A DNA stretch of 64,000 nucleotides. Source: Azospirillum sp. TSH64 (GTDB lineage Bacteria > Pseudomonadota > Alphaproteobacteria > Azospirillales > Azospirillaceae). The first letter of the stretch is position 1; every line of letters starts with the position of its first letter. This document shows, in pieces, positions 52,867-61,846 of the stretch. The stretch covers positions 263,017-327,016 of the forward strand of contig NZ_LGQW01000015.1 of assembly GCF_003116035.1 (NCBI RefSeq). The letters are read 5' to 3'. Under the pieces are notes generated by a model. That model saw only the letters and a list, made by a program, of their open reading frames with translations. It was not told the DNA's origin and did no database searches. The translations under genes and the position numbers were made by a program.

Positions 52867-52968
52867 GGAGGCTTTGACGCCGGAAGCGATACCTCCATCG
52901 GGTCTCTTTCCAGCGAGAACGGTCTGTCGTCCGCTCTCCGTCCTCGTGTCTCGAAAAAGGAAGGTCGG

Positions 52969-53691
52969 ATGAGGAGGTTTCTGAGCGTCATGGCCCTGGC
53001 CGTCGCGCTGGGCGGGAGCGACGCGGCCGCCCAGCAGTCGATCATCGACGGCTGGGCGTGGAGCACCCTCGTGCCGTCGATTGCCCAGACCGACATACTG
53101 GGCACCCATCTGCGCGAACTGAGGAACGAGCAGGAACGGCGCAACACGCCGCCGCCGGATGTCTCGCGGCTGGGATTCACGCCGTCGAAGGTGCGGCGCA
53201 ACGCCAATCTCGCCGCCTTCGTCGAAAAGACGCGGGCGGTCGATCCGAACGGCGCCGCCGATCTGCAAAGGCTGTTCGCCGAGGGCGACATCATCGAGCG
53301 GATCGGGGCGGCGATCGCCCCCGTCGGCCTGCGGACCGACAATCTCGCGGATGTCTACGCGCTATGGTGGATCGCCGCCTGGCAGGCGACGCGCGGCGAT
53401 AACGACACGCTGGGCCGCGACATGTACGCCGCCGTCCGCGCCCAGTCGGCACGTGCGCTGAACGCCGCCGGCAGTCCGGGCAAGGCCTCCGATGCCGAGA
53501 AGCAGGAGCTTGCCGAGGCTCTGCTGGTCCAGACCATGCTGATCGACGTCGCGGTGGATCGGGCCAAGGGCAATCCCGCGCTCATGCGGCAGGTCAAGCT
53601 GGCCGTCGCCAAGGGCGCGCGGGGCATGGGGCTCGACATGGCCGGGATGGAGATCACCGGCGGCGGCTTCGTTCCCAACGGCAAGCGGTGA
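52969..53691 (+). CDS. Secreted DUF6683-like protein
   Basis: 240 residues with a signal peptide (MRRFLSVMALAVALGGSDAAA, cleavage near residue 21). The mature part (SRLGFTPSKVRRNANLAAFVEKTRAVDP, LADVYALWWIAAWQATRGD) resembles the DUF6683 family of exported proteins of unknown role. Mostly helical, no Cys in the mature part, probably periplasmic. The stop codon sits in a 15-bp tandem repeat that repeats the stop in frame. Confidence 0.7.
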   Translation: MRRFLSVMALAVALGGSDAAAQQSIIDGWAWSTLVPSIAQTDILGTHLRELRNEQERRNTPPPDVSRLGFTPSKVRRNANLAAFVEKTRAVDPNGAADLQRLFAEGDIIERIGAAIAPVGLRTDNLADVYALWWIAAWQATRGDNDTLGRDMYAAVRAQSARALNAAGSPGKASDAEKQELAEALLVQTMLIDVAVDRAKGNPALMRQVKLAVAKGARGMGLDMAGMEITGGGFVPNGKR

Positions 53692-53715
53692 GGCGGCAAA
53701 CGGTGAGGCGGCAAG
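53686..53715. repeat. 15-bp tandem repeat over a stop codon
   Basis: CGGTGAGGCGGCAAA (53686-53700) and CGGTGAGGCGGCAAG (53701-53715), followed by a partial AGGTGAGAAG. In the frame of the DUF6683 gene this reads K-R-stop-G-G-K-R-stop-G-G-K-R-stop, so the stop is present three times. Confidence 0.8.
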
Positions 53716-53898
53716 AGGTGAGAAGTAGCAGGCGGTGAGGAGCCGCGGCATCGCCCGGCCGCTCATCCGGTCGCCGAACCCGCCGCTAGATCCATAGTTT
53801 TCGAAACAATTCTCCACCTCCGGCGTGATCACACCGCCTCGCTCCTGTTTAGCGTAGGCACAGCGGAAATCCGCATCACTCACCGGGGGGCCGTTGCC

Positions 53899-55881
53899 GT
53901 GACGATTTCCGCCGCAATTCCGCTTGTCGAGCAGGCGCAGGCCACTGTCGAACGCCGCTGGCCCATCGGGGTGGAGGTGCTGCCCGGAGGCGCCCATGCC
54001 AGGGTCTGGGCGCCCGATGCCGAGCGGGTGGAACTGGTCGCCGAACCGGAGGGGCGGGCAACGGTACTGGGCGACGAGGGGAACGGCTATTTCTCCGGGA
54101 CGGTTCCGGAGTTGGAGGCTGGCGGACTCTACCGCTTCCGGCTGGACGGGAAGGAGATGCTCTATCCCGACCCGATATCGCGCTTTCAGCCGGAGGGGTC
54201 GCATGGGGCCTCGCAATTGGTCGATCCACACCGCTTCGCCTGGACCGACCAGGGCTGGCAGGGCCGCGCTATCAAGGGGCAGGTGATCTACGAGATGCAC
54301 ATCGGCACCTTCACACCCGAAGGGACCTGGGATGCCGCGCTGGCGGAGCTGCCGAGGCTGGCCGATCTGGGCGTGACGGTGCTGGAGCTGATGCCGGTGT
54401 CTGAGTTTCCCGGCCGCTTCGGCTGGGGCTATGACGGGGTGAACCTGTTCGCGCCGACGCGGCTCTATGGCGATGACGATGCCATGCGGCGCTTCGTGAA
54501 TGAGGCCCATCGGCTGGGGCTCGCCGTCATTCTCGACGTCGTCTACAACCATTTCGGGCCGGACGGCAATTATTTGAAGTGCTTCGCCAAGGACTACTTC
54601 ACCGACCGCTACAAGAACGACTGGGGCGAGGCGATCAACTTCGACGGCCCCAATTCGGAGCCGGTGCGGGAGTTCTTCCTGACCAACGCCGCCTTCTGGA
54701 TCGAGGAATATCACCTGGACGGGTTGCGGCTGGACGCCACCCAGTCGATCAATGACGGCAGCGAAGCCCAGGGCAAGCCGCACATTCTGACTGAAATCTC
54801 GCGTGCCGTGCGCCAGGCCGCCGGCGGGCGCGCCACCATTGTCGTGGGGGAGAACGAGCCGCAGCATGCCAGCATGGTGAAGCCGGCCGAAGAGGGCGGC
54901 TGCGGGCTGTGCGCCATCTGGAACGACGACCTGCACCATTCGGCGATGGTGGCGCTGACCGGCCGGATGGAGGCCTACTACACCGATTATCGCGGCACAC
55001 CGCAGGAGTTCGTGTCGGCGATGAAGTACGGCTTCCTTTACCAGGGACAGTGGTATCGCTGGCAGCGCAAGCGGCGCGGCATGCCGGCCTTTGGCGTGCC
55101 AAGCCCGGCCTTCGTCAGCTTCCTGCAGAATCACGACCAGATCGCCAACTCCGCGCGCGGCCTGCGGTTGCATGCCCTGACCACGCCGGGCCGACTGCGG
55201 GCGATGACGGCATTGTTCCTGCTGGGACCCGGCACGCCGATGCTGTTCCAGGGCCAGGAATTCGCCGCCAGCACCCCCTTCCTCTATTTCGCCGACCACA
55301 AGCCGGATCTGGCCGGACTGGTCGAGAAGGGCAGGGCGGAGTTCCTGGCCCAGTTCCCCAGCATCGTTGGGCCGGCGATGCAGGCGGCCCTGCCGAAGCC
55401 GCATGCCGAGGACAGCTTCACCCGCTGCAAGCTCGACCATCGCGAGCGGGAAAGCAACGCCGCGGTCTGGGCGCTGCACCGCGACCTGCTGCGCCTGCGC
55501 CGCGAGGACCCAGTCTTTGCCGCCCAGTGCACCGGCGGACTGGACGGCGCCGTGTTGGGGGAGGAGGCTTTCGTCCTGCGCTTCTTCGGGGAAGAGGGCG
55601 ACGACCGGCTGCTGCTGGTCAACCTCGGCCGCGACCTCACCTTGACTGTGCTGGCCGAGCCGCTGCTGGCGCCACCCCTCGACGGCGCCTGGACGGTGCT
55701 GTGGTCCAGCGAGGAGCCCGCCTATGGCGGTTGCGGCACGGCGGCGGTGGAGCAGCCGGACGGAGCGTGGCGGCTGCCCGGCCATGCGGCGCTGGTTTTG
55801 GGACCGGCACATGGCTTTTCGACGGAAAGCGACGATGAGGGAGGCAACACAACCCCGGTCATCGTGGTTTCCCAAGGATAG
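53899..55881 (+). CDS. treZ: Malto-oligosyltrehalose trehalohydrolase
   Basis: GH13 enzyme that releases trehalose from the maltooligosyl-trehalose made by TreY. 660 residues from a GTG at 53899. The N-terminal CBM48-like domain (HARVWAPDAERVELVAEPEG) is followed by the catalytic barrel: IYEMHIGTFTPEGTWDAAL, WGYDGVNLFAPTRLYG, VYNHFGPDGNYL, nucleophile Asp in GLRLDATQSI, acid Glu in VVGENEPQH, and FLQNHDQIAN. These are typical TreZ blocks. treY is not in the window. It lies 28 nt upstream of the debranching enzyme gene. Confidence 0.92.
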   Translation: MTISAAIPLVEQAQATVERRWPIGVEVLPGGAHARVWAPDAERVELVAEPEGRATVLGDEGNGYFSGTVPELEAGGLYRFRLDGKEMLYPDPISRFQPEGSHGASQLVDPHRFAWTDQGWQGRAIKGQVIYEMHIGTFTPEGTWDAALAELPRLADLGVTVLELMPVSEFPGRFGWGYDGVNLFAPTRLYGDDDAMRRFVNEAHRLGLAVILDVVYNHFGPDGNYLKCFAKDYFTDRYKNDWGEAINFDGPNSEPVREFFLTNAAFWIEEYHLDGLRLDATQSINDGSEAQGKPHILTEISRAVRQAAGGRATIVVGENEPQHASMVKPAEEGGCGLCAIWNDDLHHSAMVALTGRMEAYYTDYRGTPQEFVSAMKYGFLYQGQWYRWQRKRRGMPAFGVPSPAFVSFLQNHDQIANSARGLRLHALTTPGRLRAMTALFLLGPGTPMLFQGQEFAASTPFLYFADHKPDLAGLVEKGRAEFLAQFPSIVGPAMQAALPKPHAEDSFTRCKLDHRERESNAAVWALHRDLLRLRREDPVFAAQCTGGLDGAVLGEEAFVLRFFGEEGDDRLLLVNLGRDLTLTVLAEPLLAPPLDGAWTVLWSSEEPAYGGCGTAAVEQPDGAWRLPGHAALVLGPAHGFSTESDDEGGNTTPVIVVSQG

Positions 55882-55909
55882 GAAACCGATAGCTGAGCAT
55901 AGGTCCACC

Positions 55910-57991
55910 ATGGCTGATTTCGTCCGCACCCTGTCACGCGAGGTCCTGAACACCGGTCCGAAAGGTGCCGAAACCCGTGAATGGCTGGTTGCCAACGGTC
56001 TTGGCGGCTATGCCTCCGGGTCGGTGTCGGGGGCGGTGACACGGCGTTATCACGGGCTGCTGATCGCCGCACTGCCGGCCCCGCTCGGCCGCGTGCTGAT
56101 GCTGAGCCAGTTGAGCGACGTGGTCATCGACTCCGACGGTCACCGCTATCGGCTGAGTTCCCGCGACACTGGCGGTGATCCAGGCGGTGGCGATCCAGGC
56201 GGTGGCGATCCGGCCGGCGGCGAAGCGGGGGAGGAGGGGCAGACCGCCGCCCTGCAGGAATTCCGCATGGAGACCGGGCTGCCGGTCTGGCGCTTCCGTG
56301 CCGGCGGGGCGGTGATCGAGAAGCAGGTCGTCCTGCCGCACGGCCAGAACATCGTCCACGTCACCTACCGGGTGATGGAAGCGAAGGCACCGGTGCAGCT
56401 GCGGCTGAGGCCGGTGCTGGCCTTCCGCACGCTGGAATCGGCGGTGGACCGCCCGCTGGCCGGGGCCTATCGAATCACCGCGTCGGGGCAGCAATATGAG
56501 GTCTCGGCCGGGCCCGACCTGCCGGTGCTGCGCATGGCCATCGAAGGCGGCGATTTCCCGATGACGCTCGACGGCGGTATCCGCCGCGACGTCTATTACC
56601 GGGTGGAGGATGAACGCGGCTACCAGTCGCGCGGGTCGCTGTGGACGCCGGGCTATTTCAGCGGCGAGGTTGGGGCAGGCCAGAGCATCACCTTCGCCGC
56701 CGCGACCGAAGACTGGTGGCGGCTGGAGGCCCTGCCGCCGGCCGACGTGCTGGGCTTCGAGGCGGAACGCCGCCGCCGCATCATCCAGAACGCCCACCCC
56801 AGCTTGCGCGACGGCGCGATGGCGGAACTGGTGCTGTCGGCCGACAGCTTCCTGTTCGTGCCGGCCGGCCGCGTCGCCGACCAGATGCGGGCGCGGGCGG
56901 AGGGTGACGAGGTGCGGACGGTGATCGCCGGCTACCACTGGTTCACCGATTGGGGCCGCGACACCATGATCGCGCTGGAGGGGCTGACGCTCGCCACCGG
57001 ACGCCATCTGGAGGCGGGTTGGATCCTGCACACCTTCGGCCATTACATCCGCGACGGCCTGATCCCCAACATGTTCCCCGACGGCAAGGACCGCGGGCTG
57101 TACCACACCGCCGACGCCACGCTGTGGTTCTTCCACGCGCTTCACCGCTATCTCGGCGTCACCGGCGACCGCGACACGCTGCGCCTGCTGCTGCCCAAGC
57201 TGCGCGAGGTGATCGACTTCCACCGCCGCGGCACCCGCTTCGGCATCGGCGTCGATCCCCGGGACGGGCTGCTGCGCCAGGGGCAGGAGGGCTACCAGCT
57301 GACCTGGATGGACGCCAAGGTCGATGACTGGGTGGTCACGCCGCGCCGCGGCAAGGCGGTGGAGATCAACGCGCTGTGGCACAACGCCCTGCGGCTGACG
57401 GCCGGCTGGCTGCGCGAGGAGGAGGGCGAGGCCGCCGCCCGCCCGCTGGAGGAATTGGCCGATCAGGCACGCGCCTCGTTCAACGCGCGCTTCTGGTGCC
57501 CGTCCGCCGGGCACCTGTTCGATGTGGTGGATGGCGAGCATGGCGACGACATCGCCTGCCGTCCCAACCAGATCTTTGCCGTCTCGCTCGACCATCCGGT
57601 TCTGGAGCGCGAGCGCTGGGAGCCGGTGGTGGAGACGGTGCGCAAGCACCTGCTGACCCCGTTGGGGCTGCGGTCGCTGGCGCCGGGCTGCCGCGACTAC
57701 AAGGCGAAATATTTCGGCGACCTGCGGGCGCGCGACGCCGCCTACCACCAGGGCACCGTCTGGGGCTGGTTGATCGGCCCCTATGTCGATGCCTGGCTGA
57801 AGCTGCATCCGGAGGACAAGGAAGGTGGGCGCCGGCTGCTTGAGGGGTTCCTGCCCCATCTGGATGAGGCCGGCATCGGCACCATCAGCGAAATCTTCGA
57901 TGCGGAGGCCCCGTTCACCCCGCGCGGCTGCATCTCGCAGGCCTGGAGCGTGGCCGAGGTGCTGCGCTGCTGGGTGAAGACGGAAAGCTAG
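55910..57991 (+). CDS. Glycogen debranching enzyme / amylo-alpha-1,6-glucosidase
   Basis: Hydrolyses alpha-1,6 branch points of glycogen. 693 residues from the ATG at 55910. The N-terminal GDE_N domain shows EWLVANGLGGYASGSVSGAVTRRYHGLLI. The C-terminal (alpha/alpha)6 domain shows GYHWFTDWGRDTMIALEGLTLATGR, LYHTADATLWFFHAL and DYKAKYFGDLRARDAAYHQGTVWGWLIGPY, in parts. A Gly-Asp-Pro repeat (GGGDPGGGDPAGG near residue 90) comes from a 15-bp DNA repeat at 56183-56212. Together with TreZ it would supply linear glucans for trehalose synthesis. Confidence 0.92.
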   Translation: MADFVRTLSREVLNTGPKGAETREWLVANGLGGYASGSVSGAVTRRYHGLLIAALPAPLGRVLMLSQLSDVVIDSDGHRYRLSSRDTGGDPGGGDPGGGDPAGGEAGEEGQTAALQEFRMETGLPVWRFRAGGAVIEKQVVLPHGQNIVHVTYRVMEAKAPVQLRLRPVLAFRTLESAVDRPLAGAYRITASGQQYEVSAGPDLPVLRMAIEGGDFPMTLDGGIRRDVYYRVEDERGYQSRGSLWTPGYFSGEVGAGQSITFAAATEDWWRLEALPPADVLGFEAERRRRIIQNAHPSLRDGAMAELVLSADSFLFVPAGRVADQMRARAEGDEVRTVIAGYHWFTDWGRDTMIALEGLTLATGRHLEAGWILHTFGHYIRDGLIPNMFPDGKDRGLYHTADATLWFFHALHRYLGVTGDRDTLRLLLPKLREVIDFHRRGTRFGIGVDPRDGLLRQGQEGYQLTWMDAKVDDWVVTPRRGKAVEINALWHNALRLTAGWLREEEGEAAARPLEELADQARASFNARFWCPSAGHLFDVVDGEHGDDIACRPNQIFAVSLDHPVLERERWEPVVETVRKHLLTPLGLRSLAPGCRDYKAKYFGDLRARDAAYHQGTVWGWLIGPYVDAWLKLHPEDKEGGRRLLEGFLPHLDEAGIGTISEIFDAEAPFTPRGCISQAWSVAEVLRCWVKTES

Positions 57992-58567
57992 GCGGCGCCG
58001 GGGGTTGCGGACGTCACCCACCCGAAGGTAATAGGGCGGCCGATGGGGGCCGCCTTACCCGCATCGATGGTGCAATGCCCTTGGGAGCAGTTGTCAACAG
58101 GGCACAACAGGGTGTGAAATCGCAGGGTCCGGTGAAATGTGACAGATTTCAGTTGACACGCCCCTGAGGCCCCGGCAGCCGGAAAAACGTGATTATTCTT
58201 ATAAATCAGGTGGTTGCATAGATTGCCTGATTTTTGGGCAAACACAGCAGGCCCCTTGAATCGCCTTGCGCGAATCGGGACTGCCCACGGCTTGCCCACA
58301 CAGTTATCCACAGCCTCTGTGGAGACCGCAGGCGAGGCCGGCGGCCAAGCCCTTCGTCGTGCCTATCCAATGAACCTGTCCATAAGATGCCTTTACTTTG
58401 GGCAGGGATCGGGCCGGCGCTCAGCGCAAGGGGGTAACCGTATTGGATTTTGGCCAGACCGGAGAAAGCACCCTATAGTTCCCAAACCGGTTCCTTCGGC
58501 AATCCGAAGGGGCCAAGCGAATGAGACCGTACGGGGTGCGGGGAGAACAGCCAGAGCGGAGGTGCCA
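57992..58567. other. 576-nt non-coding region with two hairpins
   Basis: A terminator-like stem GGCGGCC (58035-58041) / GGCCGCC (58048-58054) follows the debranching gene. A second hairpin, AAATCAGG (58203-58210) / CCTGATTT (58226-58233), is followed by T residues in an AT-rich island and could terminate transcription or front a small RNA. A perfect DnaA-box sequence TTATCCACA is at 58304-58312. Frames through this stretch lack ribosome-binding sites and look spurious. Otherwise nothing was recognised. Confidence 0.55.
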
Positions 58568-58969
58568 ATGCGGAGCGTTGTGCGGGGCGTCGCCGGCTTG
58601 CCATACCCGGCAGTCCGGCCTGGGCTGATCCGGCCTGGGCCGGGCCGGGCCGGATGGGCGGACGGCGATGCCGTCGCCAAGCCGACCGAAGCGCCGGCAC
58701 GGGGCCTCCTGGGCGGGCTGCCCGCCCTGGTCGGTCCGCTGCTGGGCGCGTCGGTGCTGGGGGCGCTGATCCTCCATCTCATGGCCAGCCTGGTTGCGCA
58801 GCTTCCGGCCACCGATGCGCTGGGGGCCCTGTCGGTGATTGTCGGCATGGCGGTTGTCCTCGTCACCCTGCTGCCCTTCACCTTGCTGTCCTTCAGGCGG
58901 GCGCAGCGGGCATGGGCGGCAATGCAGGGCTTCGGGCAGGAGACCGGGCAGGGCAGCGGCCGTCCCTGA
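58568..58969 (+). CDS. Two-pass membrane protein, 133 aa
   Basis: Starts at the ATG at 58568 (MRSVVRGVAGLPYPAV) with GGAGGTGCC upstream. Longer frames reaching 58214 run through the hairpin and are not used. Hydrophobic segments at about 60-85 (LVGPLLGASVLGALILHLMASLV) and 93-117 (LGALSVIVGMAVVLVTLLPFTLLSF) suggest two membrane passes with cytoplasmic ends. No family recognised. Precedes the PilZ-like gene by 136 nt on the same strand. Confidence 0.6.
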   Translation: MRSVVRGVAGLPYPAVRPGLIRPGPGRAGWADGDAVAKPTEAPARGLLGGLPALVGPLLGASVLGALILHLMASLVAQLPATDALGALSVIVGMAVVLVTLLPFTLLSFRRAQRAWAAMQGFGQETGQGSGRP

Positions 58970-59105
58970 GGCATCAGGCTTTTCCCTGACGGAAACCCGG
59001 CAGGATTTCGTTGCTACGCGAAGCGTGCCCGCGTTTAATCGCGGGCGGGGGCGGCATTCGCCCTTCCGTCCGTCGCAAGCGGGGGCGGCTTTCCGGGGGC
59101 AGGGT

Positions 59106-59468
59106 ATGGGGCTTTTCGATTTTCTGAAGGTCTCGGTGGCCGACAAGAAGGCGGCCAAGCCGGCGGCCCGCATGCCGGTCAGCGTCATCCAGTGCGACGG
59201 AAAAAGCTATCCCATCGTGTCGCTGACGCCCAAGGGCTTCGTCGCCCGCGGTTTCGACGGGTCGCTGGTGGTCGGGCAGAACGCCAAGGTTGCGGTGCGC
59301 GTCGACGATGCCGCCGGCAAATTCGCCTTCAACGCGACCGTTTCGGTGGTCGAGGTGAAGGGCGACAATGTCGGTGCGACCTGGAGCATCCTGCCGACGG
59401 AAGTCGACGCGGTGATCCGCCAATACGCCCAGAACCGCAAGAAGCAGGACGGCAAGGGCGCCCGCTGA
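59106..59468 (+). CDS. PilZ-like small protein, 120 aa
   Basis: From the ATG at 59106 (MGLFDFLKVSVADKKAAKPA). After a charged linker, a beta-rich domain (VIQCDGKSYPIVSLTPKGFVARGFDGSLVVGQNAKVAVRV, in parts; FNATVSVVEVKGDNVGATWSILP) has the alternating hydrophobic pattern of PilZ domains. The canonical RxxxR and (D/N)xSxxG c-di-GMP motifs are not clearly present, so ligand binding is doubtful. Ends with a basic helix (VIRQYAQNRKKQDGKGAR). Confidence 0.6.
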   Translation: MGLFDFLKVSVADKKAAKPAARMPVSVIQCDGKSYPIVSLTPKGFVARGFDGSLVVGQNAKVAVRVDDAAGKFAFNATVSVVEVKGDNVGATWSILPTEVDAVIRQYAQNRKKQDGKGAR

Positions 59469-59490
59469 AACACGGGCTTACAGGCGGTCG

Positions 59491-61128
59491 TTACTGGCGG
59501 CCGTTCGCCTCGTCCCCGCCCGGTGAGGGCATGCCGGCATTGACGATCTTCGGCAGCGCCAGGATGCGCGCCCGTTCCAGCCATTCCGACAGGGTGACGA
59601 ACTCGCAGCCCTTGGCTTTCAGTTCGGCGATGACGCGGGGCAATGCCTGCGCCGTGCTGGGATAGGTGGAGTGCATCAGGAAGACGTTGCCCGGCAGCCC
59701 GCCCAGCTTGATCTGGCTGACGATCTTGTCGGCGTTGCGCACCTGCCAGTCGCGCGTGTCCACCGACCACAGGACGGATCCCATGCGCTCGTCCCGCGCG
59801 ATGGTCAGCAGCTCTTCCGAATAGCGGCCGTAGGGAGGGCGGAACAGCACCGGATTGGCGCCGAAGCTGCGCAGGATGCGGTTGGTCTCCGCGATCTCGT
59901 AGCGGGCGCCGGTGGCGTCCATCTTGCGCAGGTCGGAATGGGTCAGGCTGTGGTTGCCGATCTCGTGCCCGGCAGCGACGAAATCATGGATCAGGTCGCC
60001 CTGCCGCTCGGCGATGCGGCCCACCGGGAAGTAGGTGGCGCGCACGCCTTCCTGGTTCAAAATGTCCAGGATCTGGCGGGTGACCGTGCGGTGCGGCCCG
60101 TCGTCGAAGGTCAGGGCGCAGAGGTTCCAGTTCTCCCGCTTCAGCGTCGCCGGCATCACGTCATAGCGCGAATCCGGCATCACCGAGCGCAGCCGGCCCT
60201 TGCGGCGGCTGTGCTGCTCGATGTCCGCCATGGTGCGGGCGTCTTCCTCGTTGTAGATGATCAGCCCGTCGGCTGGCGGCGTGGCGTTGGCCACCGACGG
60301 CGGCGGCGGAGCCAGCGGAGCGGCGACAGCCGAACCGATCGGCGCCAGCACGGAAGAGGTGGTTGTCGTCACCGTCTCGCGGTTGCCGGCCGGCTGCGGC
60401 GGCTTGGCCTCGGCGGCTGCGGCAGCCGGCATGGGGACCGGGGCGACCGCCAGGGTCACGGCCGGCGGCTTTGCCGTTGCAGGGGCCGACGCAGCAGGCA
60501 TAGCAGGGGCCAATCCCGGGATTGCCGAGGCGCCGCCCGCCGCCGGCGCGGACGGAGCAATGACAGTGGCAGTAGCGGCTGTCGCCGCCTTCTCTGCCGG
60601 CTTTTCGGCCACGGCCGGCCGGTCCACGAGGAGACAGCCGAAGCCGGCGCCGACGATCCGCCGACACAGCGCCCGCGCGTCCGTGCCCTTGCCGACCTGG
60701 GCGTAGAGCGCCACGCCGGCACCGCTCTTCCCGTCCAGCGGCAGGACCGAAGCGGTCAGACCCGCGGTCAGGTCCCGCTCGCGCTGCTGCAAATTCTTCC
60801 AGCTCAGCCACGCATCGCCGTCGCGGGAATAGATGCCCAGCTGTAGAATCGGACCATCGGGCGCCGGGGCCGCCGCGGGCGTGGCGGCCTGCACCGGGAC
60901 AGCAGGCTTCGCCTCCACCTTTACGGCGGACGGGCGCTTCGCGGCGGGCTCGGCAGCGGCAGCGGCTGCGGGCAGGGCGGGCAGGCCGAGCACGCAGGCC
61001 AGCAAAGCGACCTTGAGCAGGCCGGCGTGGTCACGCGGGGCCAGGGCGCCGCCTTGGCTTCGGACGGCATCGGCCGCCCGGGTCCGGGTGCTGGTTGAGG
61101 CGGGATTCGGCCAGAAAATGCGCAACAT
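59491..61128 (-). CDS. SPOR-domain polysaccharide deacetylase
   Basis: 545 residues from the ATG at 61128. The start at 61155 is an alternative. A membrane segment (LLKVALLACVLGLPALPAAAAAA) is followed by an Ala/Pro linker, a SPOR domain (PILQLGIYSRDGDAWLSWKN, DARALCRRIVGAGFGCLLVD; about 95-185) that should bind peptidoglycan at division sites, a second Ala/Pro linker, and a NodB deacetylase domain. That domain has LTFDDGPHRTV, HEIGNHSLTHSDLRKM (metal His residues) and RPPYGRYS. It probably removes acetyl groups from a wall or surface polymer at the septum. Confidence 0.88.
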   Translation of the reverse strand: MLRIFWPNPASTSTRTRAADAVRSQGGALAPRDHAGLLKVALLACVLGLPALPAAAAAAEPAAKRPSAVKVEAKPAVPVQAATPAAAPAPDGPILQLGIYSRDGDAWLSWKNLQQRERDLTAGLTASVLPLDGKSGAGVALYAQVGKGTDARALCRRIVGAGFGCLLVDRPAVAEKPAEKAATAATATVIAPSAPAAGGASAIPGLAPAMPAASAPATAKPPAVTLAVAPVPMPAAAAAEAKPPQPAGNRETVTTTTSSVLAPIGSAVAAPLAPPPPSVANATPPADGLIIYNEEDARTMADIEQHSRRKGRLRSVMPDSRYDVMPATLKRENWNLCALTFDDGPHRTVTRQILDILNQEGVRATYFPVGRIAERQGDLIHDFVAAGHEIGNHSLTHSDLRKMDATGARYEIAETNRILRSFGANPVLFRPPYGRYSEELLTIARDERMGSVLWSVDTRDWQVRNADKIVSQIKLGGLPGNVFLMHSTYPSTAQALPRVIAELKAKGCEFVTLSEWLERARILALPKIVNAGMPSPGGDEANGRQ

Positions 61129-61443
61129 ATCGGTCCCGTCGCTTGGCCCAGCCACTGTCTGCGGACCGCCGGTTGATGGCGGTGCAATATCATCACGATG
61201 GGGTTAATTCAAACGACAAGCGGCGGAATTGTGGCGGCTTCGCCGCTTTTCACAGGGGCGTTGCCGTTCGGAAACGGTAGCGGATGCGGGCAGTACGAAA
61301 GCATAGGGCGGAAGCGCGCCGGAACCGCCGGGGGAGCGGCGGGGTTCACTACAGGACCGGCGGGATGGGCCTGGGCGGCGACTGCCGCCGGGCGCCGTTC
61401 CCGCCTCCCCCCGCAAGCCCCACCCGTGAAGGAGACGACCCGT
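61129..61443. other. Divergent non-coding region, 315 nt
   Basis: Between the deacetylase gene and the DUF2934 gene. It has an AT-richer stretch near 61190-61260 (TATCATCACGATGGGGTTAA) likely to hold promoters for both directions. No hairpin, operator or small gene could be supported. Confidence 0.4.
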
Positions 61444-61812
61444 ATGGCCGAGGATTTGGAAAGCCGCATCCGTCGGCGCGCGCACGAGATCTGGGTCAAT
61501 GAAGGCCGGCCGGAGGGTCGTTCCGAGGCCCATTGGGAACTGGCCAGCGAAGAGATCGCCATCCAGGACAATTATCGTGACACGCTGAAGCCCAACCCCG
61601 CCGGCGGTCCGGAAGCGACCGCGATGCGAACCGAACCGGTCGAGCCGGTGCTGAGCATCGCCAATCAGGGCGAACAGCCCGGCCTCGCCGACCAGGGCGA
61701 GGAGATGGGCATCCCGATGCGCGGCGACCGCGACGTCTGGCCGACGCCGGAAGAGGCCGCATCGACCGCCGTGCCGCCCAACCGCAGCAAGAAGACGCGG
61801 CGCCGGGCCTGA
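61444..61812 (+). CDS. DUF2934 family protein
   Basis: 122 residues from the ATG at 61444 behind AAGGAGACG. The N-terminal SRIRRRAHEIWVNEGRPEGRSEAHWELASEEI block defines DUF2934, a short domain widespread in alphaproteobacteria whose role is unknown. The rest is acidic and Pro-rich, ending with a basic KKTRRRA. No membrane segment. Confidence 0.9.
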   Translation: MAEDLESRIRRRAHEIWVNEGRPEGRSEAHWELASEEIAIQDNYRDTLKPNPAGGPEATAMRTEPVEPVLSIANQGEQPGLADQGEEMGIPMRGDRDVWPTPEEAASTAVPPNRSKKTRRRA

Positions 61813-61846
61813 CCCTATAGGCAGGCGCCGCGCGGTCCGGCCTTCC

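Noticed and set aside
58304..58312. DnaA box considered as a replication origin
   Set aside because: A single box, with no cluster of boxes, no dnaA/dnaN or parAB gene and no unwinding element nearby.
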